Numbered from the stretch's first letter, positions 14,512 to 23,187 are shown. The stretch: 36,081 nt of DNA from Candidatus Cloacimonadota bacterium (GCA_020532545.1 JAJBAW010000026.1:1-36081); one strand, 5' to 3'. Notes: a model not told the origin generated them from the sequence alone. Made by a program: numbers and translations.

Positions 14512-17016
14512 ATGAAAGAAGGTTTTATACCGAACAATGACTATGATTCGATGTTCTTTTCGGACGATACGGCAGGGACACCGCACGATATAAAGACACG
14601 ATTTTTGAATCACTTGGAGTATTCTCTCATCAAAGACAATACCACCGTGGAGCCTTGGGATATATTCTATGCCCTGGCGCTTTCCTCGCGGGATCGGCTA
14701 ATCGAGCGTTGGCTGCGGACTCAATACGAATACCGCAAGCGTGATGTGAAGAAGGTTTACTACCTCTCCATGGAGTTTCTGATCGGGCGGCTTTTGGGCA
14801 ATAGCCTGATCAATCTGGATACCTACAATGAAAGCTACGACATGCTCAAAGCGCGCGGCTACTCTCTGGAAGATATCGCCGAGCTCGAGCCCGATATGGG
14901 TCTGGGCAATGGCGGTTTGGGACGCCTGGCAGCCTGTTTCCTGGATTCCATGGCCACCTCGGCCTATCCCGGTTACGGCTATGGTATCCGCTATGAATTT
15001 GGCATCTTTCGCCAAAACATCGTCAAGGGTTATCAGCGAGAAGTTCCGGATCACTGGCGCAAAAAAGGCTGTCCCTGGGAGATCAAACGCCCTGAGATCA
15101 CCTATCGCGTGCGTTTTGGCGGCAAAGTGAAGACCGAAGCGCAAAATGGCGACGGTCCGATCTACCGTTGGAGCGATACCGAAGACGTGATGGCCGTGGC
15201 TTGGGACATCCCTATTCCCGGTTACAAAGTAGATAATGTGAACAACCTTCGGCTCTGGGAAGCCACTGCTACCGATGAATTTGACTTCGAATACTTCAAT
15301 AACGGGGATTATGTGAAGGCGGTGGAGCTGAAAAACATCAGCGAAAACATCAGTAAAGTACTGTATCCCAATGATAATCAGCATCTGGGCAAAGTGCTGC
15401 GCCTTAAGCAGGAATACTTCTTCGTCTCTGCCACTTTGCAGGATATATTTTCTCACTGGAAGAGGGATCACGACGGCTTCGACGGCTTTTCGGATAAGAT
15501 CTGCATCCAGCTCAATGATACCCATCCGGCCCTGGCCATTCCAGAGATGATGCGTATTTTTATCGATAAAGAGCGCATGGATTTTAGTGCTGCCTGGGGG
15601 ATCTGCAAACTGGTCTTCAGTTATACGAATCACACCATCCTCCCCGAAGCCCTGGAACGCTGGAGTGTAGCGCTTTTTGAAGAGCTGCTGCCCCGGCATC
15701 TGATGCTGATTTATCAAATAAACGAGCATATCATGAAAGAAGTGAGCGCCAAATACCCCGGCGACATCATGAAAATGCGCAATGTCTCGATCATCGAAGA
15801 AGGGGCCGAAAAGTCCCTGCGCATGGCTCAGCTCTGCTTCCATGGCTCGCACACGGTGAATGGCGTGGCCGCGCTGCATACCGAGATCCTGCGCAAAAAG
15901 GTCTTTGCCGATCTGGATCAATTGTATCCTGGAAAGCTGCAAAACAAGACCAATGGCATCACGCCCCGGCTCTGGCTTTTGACTTGCAATCCGCTTTTGG
16001 CCAGCCTGATCTCCGAACACATCGGCAGTGCCTGGACCCGTGATCTGGAGCGCCTGCGCGGTCTGGAAGACTATCTGGATGATCAGGATTTTAAGGACAG
16101 CTTTTTTGAGATCAAAGAAATCAATAAGAAACGCCTCAGCCGCTATATATACAGGGTTACGGGCATACGTACCCGCAGCGATAGCATCTTTGATGTGCAG
16201 ATCAAGCGTCTGCATATGTACAAACGCCAATTGCTGAATGTGATGGGGACGATCGCCCGCTATCAGAGGATCAAAGCCAATCCCGATGGCGACTATGTAC
16301 CTCGCACCGTGATCTTTGCGGGCAAGGCCGCTCCCGGATATTTTCTGGCCAAACGCCTGATCAAATTGATCAACAACCTGGGCGACATCATCAATAAAGA
16401 TCAGGATGTGAAAGACCGGCTGAAAGTGGTGTTTCTGCCCAATTACTGCGTCTCTCTGGCGGAAAAGATCATCCCGGCAGCAGATCTTTCCGAGCAGATT
16501 TCCACCGCCGGATATGAAGCCAGCGGTACGGGAAATATGAAGTTTGCCTTGAATGGCGCACTCACCCTGGGCACCTTGGATGGCGCTAATGTGGAGATGG
16601 CAGAGGAGATAGGCACGGAAAACATGTTTATCTTCGGCCTGAAATCCGACGAAGTAAGCCAGCTCAAGCAATCCTGCTACAATCCCCGCTTCTTTTACGA
16701 CAACGATCCGGAGCTCAGAGCCGTGGTGGATTCCTTTTTGGATGATACCTGGTGTCCGGACGAACCCGGCATCTTTGCCCCGATCTGGAATGTGCTGATG
16801 GAAGATGGCGACACCTATCTGCATATGGCGGATTTCCGGGCCTTTATGGAGGCTTCGGACAAGGTGGACGAGCTGTATCTAAAGCGCGATGAATGGGTGC
16901 ATAAGGCCATCCTGAATATCGCTCGCGTGGGCAAGTTTTCCAGCGATCGGGCGATCAAGGAATATGCCGAAGACATCTGGCACGTGAAGCCCTTGCAGCT
17001 TGATTTTGGCGGTTAA
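14512..17016 (+). CDS. glgP: Glycogen/starch/alpha-glucan phosphorylase
   Basis: 834 aa, normal for family GT35. It releases glucose 1-phosphate from alpha-1,4-glucan using inorganic phosphate and pyridoxal phosphate, in the cytoplasm. Visible motifs: PDMGLGNGGLGRLAACFLDS, YGIRYEFGIF, QLNDTHPALAIPEMMR, YTNHTILPEALERW, NGITPRLWL, DVQIKRLHMYKRQLLN, GKAAPGYFLAKRLIKLIN, and the PLP site EASGTGNMKFALNG with the cofactor lysine at residue 677. The start has AGAGG upstream and is preceded by a long divergent intergenic region. The next gene, a secreted protein, starts 13 nt after the stop, an odd partner for a glycogen enzyme. No other glg genes are in the window. Confidence 0.97.
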   Translation: MKEGFIPNNDYDSMFFSDDTAGTPHDIKTRFLNHLEYSLIKDNTTVEPWDIFYALALSSRDRLIERWLRTQYEYRKRDVKKVYYLSMEFLIGRLLGNSLINLDTYNESYDMLKARGYSLEDIAELEPDMGLGNGGLGRLAACFLDSMATSAYPGYGYGIRYEFGIFRQNIVKGYQREVPDHWRKKGCPWEIKRPEITYRVRFGGKVKTEAQNGDGPIYRWSDTEDVMAVAWDIPIPGYKVDNVNNLRLWEATATDEFDFEYFNNGDYVKAVELKNISENISKVLYPNDNQHLGKVLRLKQEYFFVSATLQDIFSHWKRDHDGFDGFSDKICIQLNDTHPALAIPEMMRIFIDKERMDFSAAWGICKLVFSYTNHTILPEALERWSVALFEELLPRHLMLIYQINEHIMKEVSAKYPGDIMKMRNVSIIEEGAEKSLRMAQLCFHGSHTVNGVAALHTEILRKKVFADLDQLYPGKLQNKTNGITPRLWLLTCNPLLASLISEHIGSAWTRDLERLRGLEDYLDDQDFKDSFFEIKEINKKRLSRYIYRVTGIRTRSDSIFDVQIKRLHMYKRQLLNVMGTIARYQRIKANPDGDYVPRTVIFAGKAAPGYFLAKRLIKLINNLGDIINKDQDVKDRLKVVFLPNYCVSLAEKIIPAADLSEQISTAGYEASGTGNMKFALNGALTLGTLDGANVEMAEEIGTENMFIFGLKSDEVSQLKQSCYNPRFFYDNDPELRAVVDSFLDDTWCPDEPGIFAPIWNVLMEDGDTYLHMADFRAFMEASDKVDELYLKRDEWVHKAILNIARVGKFSSDRAIKEYAEDIWHVKPLQLDFGG

Positions 17017-17029
17017 TAGCTTTTAAGCC

Positions 17030-18634
17030 ATGAAGATCCGGCTACTTTTTGCGATCCTGGCGTTTTGCAGCCTGATTTCAGCCCGCGTGGTGATCAATGA
17101 AGTCTGTTACGATCCCGCAGGTGCTGACCTTGGAAAAGAGTGGATAGAACTTTATAATGACTCGGATAATAGCGTAGATCTCAGCGGCTGCAAGATTTAC
17201 AGCGGTGGCACGCGCTTCAGCAAAGACTTTGAATTCCCTTATTATATGCTGAGGCCGCAGCGCTATTTGTTGATTGGCGGCTCGGAAGTGGCAAATGCCC
17301 ATTTTGTGCACAATTTCCGCTTTCAGAATGGTGGCAGCTCCAGTGACGGCATCTGCTTTGTCAATGCGGATAGCAGCTATACGGACACCGTGATTTACGA
17401 TAGCCCCAATGACAATCTCCTGTTTGACGATCATGGTTTTCCCGCCAGCTCTTGTGCGGAAGACGCTCCTGAAGGCAGCTCTTTGGCCCGGGTCTGTGAT
17501 GGCTGGGATACTGAGCAGAGTGGGGAAGACTTTGTGGTGGAAGCATCTCCTACCCCCGGCGCTCCAAACCATGTGTATGCCGATTATGCGCTGTTTGATC
17601 CCCTACTTACCAGCTTTGAAAATGCCCAGCAGCTTCAGCTTTCCATCAGCAATCTCTCTTTGTACAAGCCGCTGCTTTCGGCAGAGCTTTTGATCTATCA
17701 GGATGAGCAGCTCTTGCACACTGAAGCGATTGCCCCACTGGCCTTTGGCGAAGAGAGGACCATCGAGATCTGGCTGCAAAGTGGCTATCAACTGCTTTTC
17801 GCCCAATTGAACCTGGAGGACGACCCCAATCCTGCCAATAACAGTTTGTATATCAGCGCCTTGGGCACAGAAGCCTTACCTCCTCTAATCAATGAAATCT
17901 TCCCTGCCCCCCTGCCCGGAAAGCAGGAATGGATAGAGCTTTATGCCCCTTCCGCAGCTCCCACAAGAGCGGAGTACGTGATTCTGGATGCGAGCAACAA
18001 TCGCATCTCCTTCAGCCTGCCCAATGTGCCCGGATATTTCGTGCTGTGTCGCGATCGGGACGCCTTGCTGGCAGACTATCCGGATTGCCCTCCTCTGGCG
18101 GTGATACAGGTATCCACTTGGGCCAGCCTCAATAACGATGGCGATAGCCTGATTCTGCTGGATGCCAGCGAGGAAAACGCTGTGGATGCCATGATTTACA
18201 GTTCAGCCCAAGCGGTATCCGATCTGGCTCTGCAGAGAATAGTTACTCCGGACGGGAGCATAGTCTGGAGAGTAGCCAAAGCTAATCCCGGGCAGGAAAA
18301 TACAGTTCATCAGAACCAATTGCCGGAACATGCTGAAAAGCTGAAGATCCTGGGCTCGCCCTGCGATCCTTCAACAGGGGAAGTTGTTACGGTCAGCTAC
18401 AATCTGCCCGATCCTGCTAACCGGATCAATTGCACGATCTACGATCTCAAGGGACGCGTGGTCAGGCAGTTGGCGGATCATAGCCTGGTGGAAGCGAGGG
18501 GTCTGCTGTCTTGGGATGGGAAGAGGCAAAATGGCAGCTATGCTAAAAGGGGACTGTATATCATTCTTTGGGAATCCCAGGCTGCAACGTCCGGTAAGGT
18601 ACTACGCAAACAGCTTAGTGCTGTGATCCGATAG
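17030..18634 (+). CDS. Secreted protein with two lamin tail domains and a FlgD-like C-terminal domain
   Basis: 534 aa. A signal peptide (MKIRLLFAILAFCSLISA) is followed by a lamin tail domain (about 20-180, VVINEVCYDPAGADLGKEWIEL). A beta-rich middle (180-280) leads to a second lamin tail (about 284-410, LINEIFPAPLPGKQEWIELY). The C-terminal 90 residues (CTIYDLKGRVVRQL...GLLSWDGKRQNG...GLYIILW...K) resemble the FlgD Ig-like/type IX secretion-type tails that end many FCB-group secreted proteins. The product is therefore probably exported and surface-attached or released. It starts 13 nt after glgP with no obvious ribosome binding site, so expression may depend on coupling. The C-terminus differs from the fibronectin-like end of the other surface proteins here. 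Substrate or partner unknown. Confidence 0.85.
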   Translation: MKIRLLFAILAFCSLISARVVINEVCYDPAGADLGKEWIELYNDSDNSVDLSGCKIYSGGTRFSKDFEFPYYMLRPQRYLLIGGSEVANAHFVHNFRFQNGGSSSDGICFVNADSSYTDTVIYDSPNDNLLFDDHGFPASSCAEDAPEGSSLARVCDGWDTEQSGEDFVVEASPTPGAPNHVYADYALFDPLLTSFENAQQLQLSISNLSLYKPLLSAELLIYQDEQLLHTEAIAPLAFGEERTIEIWLQSGYQLLFAQLNLEDDPNPANNSLYISALGTEALPPLINEIFPAPLPGKQEWIELYAPSAAPTRAEYVILDASNNRISFSLPNVPGYFVLCRDRDALLADYPDCPPLAVIQVSTWASLNNDGDSLILLDASEENAVDAMIYSSAQAVSDLALQRIVTPDGSIVWRVAKANPGQENTVHQNQLPEHAEKLKILGSPCDPSTGEVVTVSYNLPDPANRINCTIYDLKGRVVRQLADHSLVEARGLLSWDGKRQNGSYAKRGLYIILWESQAATSGKVLRKQLSAVIR

Positions 18635-18644
18635 TAAATTGTAG

Positions 18645-18663
18645 GGGTTTTTGGTAAAAACCC
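18645..18663 (+). terminator. Hairpin after the secreted protein gene, weak terminator candidate
   Basis: GGGTTTTT-GGT-AAAAACCC forms a perfect 8-bp stem 10 nt after the stop codon, but no T tract follows on the plus strand. Confidence 0.35.
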
Positions 18664-18669
18664 AAGCTG

Positions 18670-18698
18670 ATGGTAGCACTGTCTTTAGACGGTGCGTG
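18670..18698. repeat. CTGTCTT-type palindromic element, left copy of island 2
   Basis: CACTGTCT-TT-AGACGGTG (18677-18694) is an 8-bp stem with one wobble. It matches 8506-8534 over 29 bp with three differences. Confidence 0.75.
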
Positions 18699-18711
18699 GA
18701 GCTTGCTGGAT

Positions 18712-18730
18712 TGGATGCGTCTCGCGTCCA
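18712..18730 (+). repeat. Triloop hairpin TGGATGCG-TCT-CGCGTCCA
   Basis: Identical to 8689-8707 and 13917-13935, with the same GGAT leader and following AGTTG. Confidence 0.7.
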
Positions 18731-18831
18731 GTTGCTGAATTTGATTGTGCGGGTCAGACGGATTTACACGGATTGTTTTTACCACCGAGATCACCGAGAA
18801 CACTGAGGAAGAGACGCTGGCACTGCTGGAT

Positions 18832-18850
18832 TGGACGCGGGACGCATCCA
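18832..18850 (-). repeat. Triloop hairpin, minus orientation
   Basis: On the minus strand it reads TGGATGCG-TCC-CGCGTCCA, preceded by GGAT as in the plus-strand copies. Confidence 0.7.
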
Positions 18851-18864
18851 ATCCTGTGTGTCGC

Positions 18865-18901
18865 AAAAGCCTGTGGCCTTACTGGACGCGGGACGCATCC
18901 A
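18865..18901 (-). repeat. Two-hairpin composite repeat, minus orientation
   Basis: On the minus strand TGGATGCG-TCC-CGCGTCCA is followed after 2 nt by AAGGCC-ACA-GGCTTT and a T. The layout matches 14103-14141, but the second loop and stem differ. Confidence 0.65.
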
Positions 18902-18962
18902 ATCCTATACTGGCGTCTGATCTGCTTCTGGACACGAGAAGCAAACGAATCCAGTATCACCG

Positions 18963-19017
18963 CCGTCTGAAGACAGCGTTACGATCAGTGCACTCACCGT
19001 CTGAAGACAGCGTTACG
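18963..19017. repeat. Two direct copies of the CTGTCTT-type element (inverted relative to 18670)
   Basis: CCGTCTGAAGACAGCG followed by TTACG occurs at 18963-18983 and again at 18997-19017, 34 bp apart. The second copy ends 4 nt before the end of the wrbA gene. Confidence 0.8.
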
Positions 19018-19021
19018 GCCC

Positions 19022-19630
19022 CTACTTCATCCTCGCCAACATCTTGGCCACATGTTGTCCTTGAAAGAAAGCTCCATCGAGTTCAAACTTATTGGGGGTT
19101 CTGCTGCCATCCGGGCCGGCGATGGTGCTGGCTCCATAGGGTGAATTTCCGGTAATCTCGTCCATAGTGGATTGTCCGGCATAGCTATAGGGCAGGCCCA
19201 CGATCATCATGCCATGATGCAGCAGCACGGTGTGCATGCTGAGAATGGTGGATTCCTGTCCACCATGCTGCGTGCCAGAGCTGGTAAAGGCTGAACCGAT
19301 TTTGCCGATCAGGGCACCTTCGGCCCAAAGTGCACCGGTGCCATCTATAAAGGCTTTCATCTGTGAGGCTATCATGCCATAGCGGGTGGGAGCGCCAAAG
19401 ATAATGGCGTCGTAATCCCCGAGTTCGGAAGGATCGGCAATAGGTATATGGGCAAAGGCGTTACGTGCCTGGCTGGCGCCGATTTTGTCCAGGACCTCTA
19501 CAGGAAGGGTTTCCGGCACTTGTTTCAGCACCACTTCCATATTGGCTATGCTGCTGGCACCTTCCACCATAGCTTTCGCCATTTCGAAGACATGTCCATA
19601 ACAGGAGTAAAACAATACTAAGATTTTCAT
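19022..19630 (-). CDS. wrbA: WrbA-type NAD(P)H:quinone oxidoreductase (flavodoxin fold)
   Basis: 202 aa, normal length. The N-terminal beta strand and phosphate loop ([14 protein letters not shown]) bind FMN. The WrbA signature segments are all present: [68 protein letters not shown], and [20 protein letters not shown]. The enzyme reduces quinones by two electrons and is usually linked to oxidative stress protection. The loop has YGHV where many members have TGH, and GM where GN is common in PTRFGN; both look tolerable. It has its own predicted promoter and may also receive read-through from the aldolase gene upstream. Confidence 0.95.
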   Translation of the reverse strand: MKILVLFYSCYGHVFEMAKAMVEGASSIANMEVVLKQVPETLPVEVLDKIGASQARNAFAHIPIADPSELGDYDAIIFGAPTRYGMIASQMKAFIDGTGALWAEGALIGKIGSAFTSSGTQHGGQESTILSMHTVLLHHGMMIVGLPYSYAGQSTMDEITGNSPYGASTIAGPDGSRTPNKFELDGAFFQGQHVAKMLARMK

Positions 19631-19665
19631 GACTTATGTTCCTTTATTATCATTATTTTACTGAT

Positions 19666-19693
19666 AAGATAAAGCTAATTTCAGATCTGGCAA
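19666..19693 (-). promoter_or_regulatory. Predicted wrbA promoter
   Basis: On the minus strand, TTGCCA (19688-19693) and TATCTT (19666-19671) are 16 nt apart, 36 bp before the start codon. Confidence 0.45.
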
Positions 19694-19700
19694 GGGGATT

Positions 19701-20741
19701 TTATTCGGCAGCTTCCGCGATCAATTCCTCTATGGCGTTGATGAACTCATCGATATGTTCTTCCAAAGTATTGAAATTACACATCAAGCGCACCTCATTG
19801 CGGCTCTCATCCCAAGTGTAAAACATGAACTTTTCCTGCAAGGGCTCGATCCACTCTGGGGGCAGGGTGGCGAAGATCGAATTCACATAGACCTTTTGGG
19901 TGATGGTGATCTGCGGGAACTTTGCCAGACGCTTGGCCAGCAGGGCCGCCATGTCATTGGCATGCTTGGCACAGATACGCCAGAGTTCTTTATTCAGATA
20001 GGCCTCATATTGGGCCGAGATAAAGCGCATTTTGGAAAAGAGCTGATTGCATTGCTTGCGGTAAAAACGCATATCAGAGGTAAGTTGGGGATGGAAGCTG
20101 ATGATGGCTTCTCCCAGGAGCAGGCCGTTTTTGGTGCCGCCAAAGCTGATGATATCGGCCCCGACATCGTAGGTCATGCTTTTCAGATCTGTATTCAGAG
20201 CCACCACCGCATTGGCCAGACGCGCGCCATCGATATGCAGATACATCTCATGTTCATGTGCAAAATCCGCCAGCGCTTTGAGCTCTTTTAAGCTGTAAAG
20301 AGTTCCGTATTCAGTGCTTTGGGAGATGGAGATGATCTTGGCCTGGGAGTGGTGCTGATCCCGGTTTCCCAAAAGATAGGGGGCGATAAGCTGGGGGGTG
20401 AGTTTGCCATCCACAGTCTTGATAGGCAAGAGTCTGGCTCCTGTGCATTTCTGCACGGCACCGCATTCATCCACATTGATGTGGGAACTGGCGGCACAGA
20501 TGACGCTATTGAATGAACTGATCATAGACTGCAAGGCCAGTACGTTTGCACCGGTTCCGGTCATTACAAAAAAGGCCTCACAATCTCCCCCAAAGAGGGC
20601 TTCAATGTGAGACAAAACATCGCGGGTCAGTTGATCATCGCCATAAGCCGGACAAAATCCGGTATTAACCTGCTGCAATGCGGAAAACACGGTAAAGTGA
20701 ATACCGCTGTGATTGTCGCTGCCAAAACTAATCGGAAACAT
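19701..20741 (-). CDS. Threonine aldolase-like PLP-dependent lyase
   Basis: 346 aa. This fold-type I PLP enzyme of the beta-eliminating lyase/low-specificity L-threonine aldolase family would cleave L-threonine or allo-threonine to glycine and acetaldehyde. Motifs: SFGSDNHSGIH at the N-terminus, YGDDQLT, FVMTGTGANVLAL, SSHINVDECGA, STEYGTLYSLKEL, LHIDGARLANA with the cofactor-binding aspartate, and FGGTKNGLL with the Schiff-base lysine at residue 204. The start has AGGAG 7 nt upstream and a good promoter. Serine-type or other amino acids are possible substrates; the family is promiscuous. It fits an amino-acid-fermenting lifestyle, but no pathway partner is adjacent. Confidence 0.9.
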   Translation of the reverse strand: MFPISFGSDNHSGIHFTVFSALQQVNTGFCPAYGDDQLTRDVLSHIEALFGGDCEAFFVMTGTGANVLALQSMISSFNSVICAASSHINVDECGAVQKCTGARLLPIKTVDGKLTPQLIAPYLLGNRDQHHSQAKIISISQSTEYGTLYSLKELKALADFAHEHEMYLHIDGARLANAVVALNTDLKSMTYDVGADIISFGGTKNGLLLGEAIISFHPQLTSDMRFYRKQCNQLFSKMRFISAQYEAYLNKELWRICAKHANDMAALLAKRLAKFPQITITQKVYVNSIFATLPPEWIEPLQEKFMFYTWDESRNEVRLMCNFNTLEEHIDEFINAIEELIAEAAE

Positions 20742-20769
20742 TATCTACTCCTGAATTATCCTTTGGACC

Positions 20770-20798
20770 AAGTTAATCCCTAGCGTATTTTGTGTCAA
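20770..20798 (-). promoter_or_regulatory. Predicted promoter of the threonine aldolase-like gene
   Basis: On the minus strand, TTGACA (20793-20798) and TAACTT (20770-20775) are 17 nt apart, 28 bp before the start codon. Confidence 0.5.
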
Positions 20799-20916
20799 GT
20801 GCGATTCTTCATCCTCTTCCGCAGACGGGTGAAGCCCACTAGAGATCACTAGGTTTGGCAGATTCGTCCTCATATTTTCCTCTGGATCGATGTCCATATG
20901 CCGCAAAGTCACCATA

Positions 20917-20948
20917 CGAAAATAGGCTGAAGCATGCACCTCAGCCTA
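20917..20948 (-). terminator. Terminator of the lipoprotein gene
   Basis: On the minus strand, TAGGCTGA pairs with TCAGCCTA across a 10-nt loop and is followed by TTTTCG. It lies 21 bp after the stop at 20969. Confidence 0.65.
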
Positions 20949-20968
20949 AATGTCATGAATCGTTTAGT

Positions 20969-21643
20969 TTAGAAATTGACGCCCAGAGCTCGATCTGAGA
21001 GATAAAGCTTCCAGGGATTGCTCTTCGAAGTCACCTGTCTCACGTTTTTGATGGTAAAGACAAATTCGTATTGAGCGCTGAGGCCATCCACTGTGAAGGG
21101 GATGATCAGGCGCACAGTTTTGCCTTCATAGCGTTTGGCTTCGGTAAAATCTACCGGCCAGAGTGGACGTCTGGCCAAAACGCCAGTGCTGGAGTGGTAA
21201 ACGTGATCTGCTGAATACAGAGTTTCGGAGATATCTCCCCGTCTGGGGATCACCGCAGGGGTTTGAGGATCGCCCAGTGCACTGAGTTTGGTGCCGGAGG
21301 CCAGTACCCTGTGCCCCATATTATCCACGTCCATATAGGTTACGTTGTCCCAATCGATCATGAGCGGTTCTTCACTCTTATTGTACAGGGAGAGGTTCCA
21401 GCCGGCTTCGGTGGCGCTCCAAATACTGCGGAATAGATCATCTTCATAGGCATAACGGACCACGTCCATAGTATCTGCTACAGGGGCCTGATAGCGCTGG
21501 TTGATGTCGCTGGCTTTGCGCACCATGCTTAGCTCCACGTCGTATTTCACGATCATATTTTTGGCTTTGGCCCGATTTCCAGAACAGCCCACAATCCCGA
21601 TCAGGATCAGGACTAAAAGCGTTATAATTAAGTATCTCTTCAT
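20969..21643 (-). CDS. Putative lipoprotein of unknown function
   Basis: 224 aa. The signal sequence MKRYLIITLLVLILIGIVGC carries the lipobox IVGC with the lipidated cysteine at residue 20, so the mature protein should be membrane-anchored and exposed to the periplasm or surface. The rest is predicted mainly beta-stranded (WNLSLYNKSEEPLMIDWDNV, TVRLIIPFTVDG, YEFVFTIKNV), consistent with one Ig-like or similar sandwich domain. I do not recognise a family. AAGGAG lies 7 nt before the ATG, and a near-consensus promoter lies about 35-60 bp upstream. The gene is flanked by its own promoter and terminator and is probably monocistronic. Confidence 0.85.
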   Translation of the reverse strand: MKRYLIITLLVLILIGIVGCSGNRAKAKNMIVKYDVELSMVRKASDINQRYQAPVADTMDVVRYAYEDDLFRSIWSATEAGWNLSLYNKSEEPLMIDWDNVTYMDVDNMGHRVLASGTKLSALGDPQTPAVIPRRGDISETLYSADHVYHSSTGVLARRPLWPVDFTEAKRYEGKTVRLIIPFTVDGLSAQYEFVFTIKNVRQVTSKSNPWKLYLSDRALGVNF

Positions 21644-21675
21644 TTTTGCTCCTTGTTGAATATTGCACTCTCAAC

Positions 21676-21703
21676 AGAATAACAAACAGGCAAGAAGTGT
21701 CAA
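21676..21703 (-). promoter_or_regulatory. Predicted promoter of the lipoprotein gene
   Basis: On the minus strand, TTGACA (21698-21703) and TATTCT (21676-21681) are 16 nt apart, 33 bp before the start codon. Confidence 0.55.
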
Positions 21704-21868
21704 GCAGAAAATATCACAAGCATACCATCAGGCTTCCCAGCAGATCCATGCTATTGCTTTGATGCCAGGCTGTTATGCAGCGGAATCGCGATTGCCGACA
21801 GCATCGACAGTTGCTATGTCAGCCCTGCACACCTCAGTCTTGAACTTGCAAGTCCAAGGGAAAGGTGT

Positions 21869-21888
21869 GGCGCTGGGATTATAGCGCC
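21869..21888 (-). terminator. Hairpin after the Sel1 gene, weak terminator candidate
   Basis: GGCGCT and AGCGCC pair across an 8-nt loop, 44 bp beyond the stop codon. No clean T tract follows on the minus strand. Confidence 0.3.
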
Positions 21889-21931
21889 TTACAATCCTTG
21901 ATGAAACAGCAAGGGCTATATCCTCTGCGCT

Positions 21932-22576
21932 CTATTGCTTATTCTTGGCAAGCCAGGCAGCGGCTCTTGCCAGTAGCTGCGCTTGCTCCGAGGAATTGAG
22001 CTTTTCCTGGACCGTATCCAGCAGATGTAGCGCATCTTCATCATGATCTGCAACAGCTAACAAAAGCCAAAAATAGGCTTCTTCATTATCCTGCATAGCG
22101 CCCTCACCATTGTAATAAGACTTGCCCAAATAGTATTGCGCTTTAGGATAGTTTTGCTCTGCGGACAGGCGATACCAGCTCAGCGCTGCCTTTTTGTCTT
22201 CCGCTACACCGCTACCCCAGAAGTAACACCAGCCCAATTGGAATTGAGCAATGGCATGTCCCTGCAGGGCCGCCAGGCGATACCATTTCTCAGCTTCATT
22301 TTCGTTATCTTCGACTCCTATGCCCAGCTTGTAAAAATCACCCAATCTGTATTGTGCCTCAGCGTGTCCCTGCTGGGCTGCCAGAAGATACCAGTTCGCG
22401 GCTTCTTCATGATCCATCCCGACGCCTTCACCTCTGGCGTAGCATTCGCCAATCATGTATTGTGCTTCGGCATCGCCATTGTTTGCCTTTTGCAGCAGCG
22501 ATTCGCTATAAGTGACCTCACTCCAGAGCATCCCCATCATTATAAGGCTGAGCAGAGTAATCATTAATTTATTCAT
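21932..22576 (-). CDS. Secreted Sel1-repeat protein
   Basis: 214 aa. A signal peptide (about 1-19, MNKLMITLLSLIMMGMLWS) is followed by four consecutive 36-residue Sel1-like repeats at about 36-71, 72-107, 108-143 and 144-179. Each has the A.AQY.LG..Y..G.GV..D...A..WY..AA..GH pattern. A short helical tail (180-214) ends the protein. Sel1 repeats form TPR-like alpha solenoids that mediate protein-protein contacts; in bacteria they occur in periplasmic and surface proteins of varied function. GGAGG lies about 8 nt before the ATG. It has its own predicted promoter and no operon partner. The partner protein cannot be guessed from context. Confidence 0.92.
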   Translation of the reverse strand: MNKLMITLLSLIMMGMLWSEVTYSESLLQKANNGDAEAQYMIGECYARGEGVGMDHEEAANWYLLAAQQGHAEAQYRLGDFYKLGIGVEDNENEAEKWYRLAALQGHAIAQFQLGWCYFWGSGVAEDKKAALSWYRLSAEQNYPKAQYYLGKSYYNGEGAMQDNEEAYFWLLLAVADHDEDALHLLDTVQEKLNSSEQAQLLARAAAWLAKNKQ

Positions 22577-23187
22577 TCAACACCTCCAAAGTGTTTTTTA
22601 GAGATAGAAGATAAGTGGATTTAAGACTGATGGCAAAGAAAATTATGATTCAAAATAAAGCCGCATCTCACTAATCTATTGTGCTTTATGAGCCAAATCT
22701 GAAAGACATCTATATTCAATCTATAAATAAAAGTCAAATCTCAACTATTTTTCTTGACGCATTTGGAAAGCCGAATAAGAAGGTATTAACACTTGCGAAT
22801 GCTCTCATCCTGCTCGTTAGATATTCTGGTAAAAGATCTTGGCGATTTGCCAAGACTAAGCACTAAAAAAGGATTTGTTTTATGTTTTCAAGATTGCGTT
22901 GTCCCTGCTCGTCAGCAATTTTCAAAGAGCAGCCCCGGTCCGCGCAGAATTTTGTAAGCATTTTTGATAAGCCTCATATAGGAAAATCTCCACAACAGCA
23001 GCCTACGTGCATCATCTCTCCAGCTTATCACTTGTTCACTTCCTCTCCTCAGCCTTCCCTGAAACAGCTCTTAAAACCAAACGCGACATCTTGCCCCAGC
23101 CCGCTCTGCGAGCTGAGGAAGCTAGTGCAGCTCGCTCTTAAACCCCATAATTTTCAATTAAAATACAGCTAAACACAGGAGATTCGG
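22577..23187. other. Divergent intergenic region between the Sel1 gene and the giant surface operon
   Basis: It contains the Sel1 promoter, a hairpin TCTTGGC/GCCAAGA (22837-22855), and a TTGACG box at about 22754 with a weak TAAGAA partner. Just before the giant gene is AGGAG. Two open frames (61 and 96 codons) are present but have Pro/Ser/Gln-rich or low-complexity products unlike real proteins. None of the dispersed repeat families seen in other gaps is present here. Confidence 0.5.
22608..22636 (-). promoter_or_regulatory. Predicted promoter of the Sel1 gene
   Basis: On the minus strand, TTGCCA (22631-22636) and TATCTT (22608-22613) are 17 nt apart, 32 bp before the start codon. It is nearly the same box pair as the wrbA promoter. 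Confidence 0.45.

Larger units (their letters stand above)
18635..19021. other. Repeat island 2 between convergent genes
   Basis: This 387-bp stretch has no gene. In order: hairpin GGGTTTTT/AAAAACCC (18645-18663), CTGTCTT element (18670-18698), triloop hairpin (18712-18730), CACGGATT-type repeats (18755-18774), an ACCGAG/CACTGAGG repeat (about 18781-18811), two minus-oriented triloop hairpins (18832-18850, 18883-18901; the second is part of a composite), a decayed copy (18927-18950), and two inverted CTGTCTT elements (18963-19017) ending 4 nt before the wrbA stop codon. Confidence 0.7.

Noticed and set aside
14698-16824. 708-codon minus-strand frame opposite glgP
   Set aside because: It is a shadow of a confidently identified phosphorylase gene, caused by codon bias on the opposite strand.
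20745-20939. Small 64-codon gene upstream of the threonine aldolase-like gene
   Set aside because: Its GTG start lies in the loop of a terminator hairpin, it covers the aldolase promoter, and it has no usable ribosome binding site.
22882-23172. Small 96-codon gene before the giant surface operon
   Set aside because: It has AAAGGA before the ATG, but the product is Pro/Ser/Gln-rich, without domain or signal features, and looks like a chance frame.
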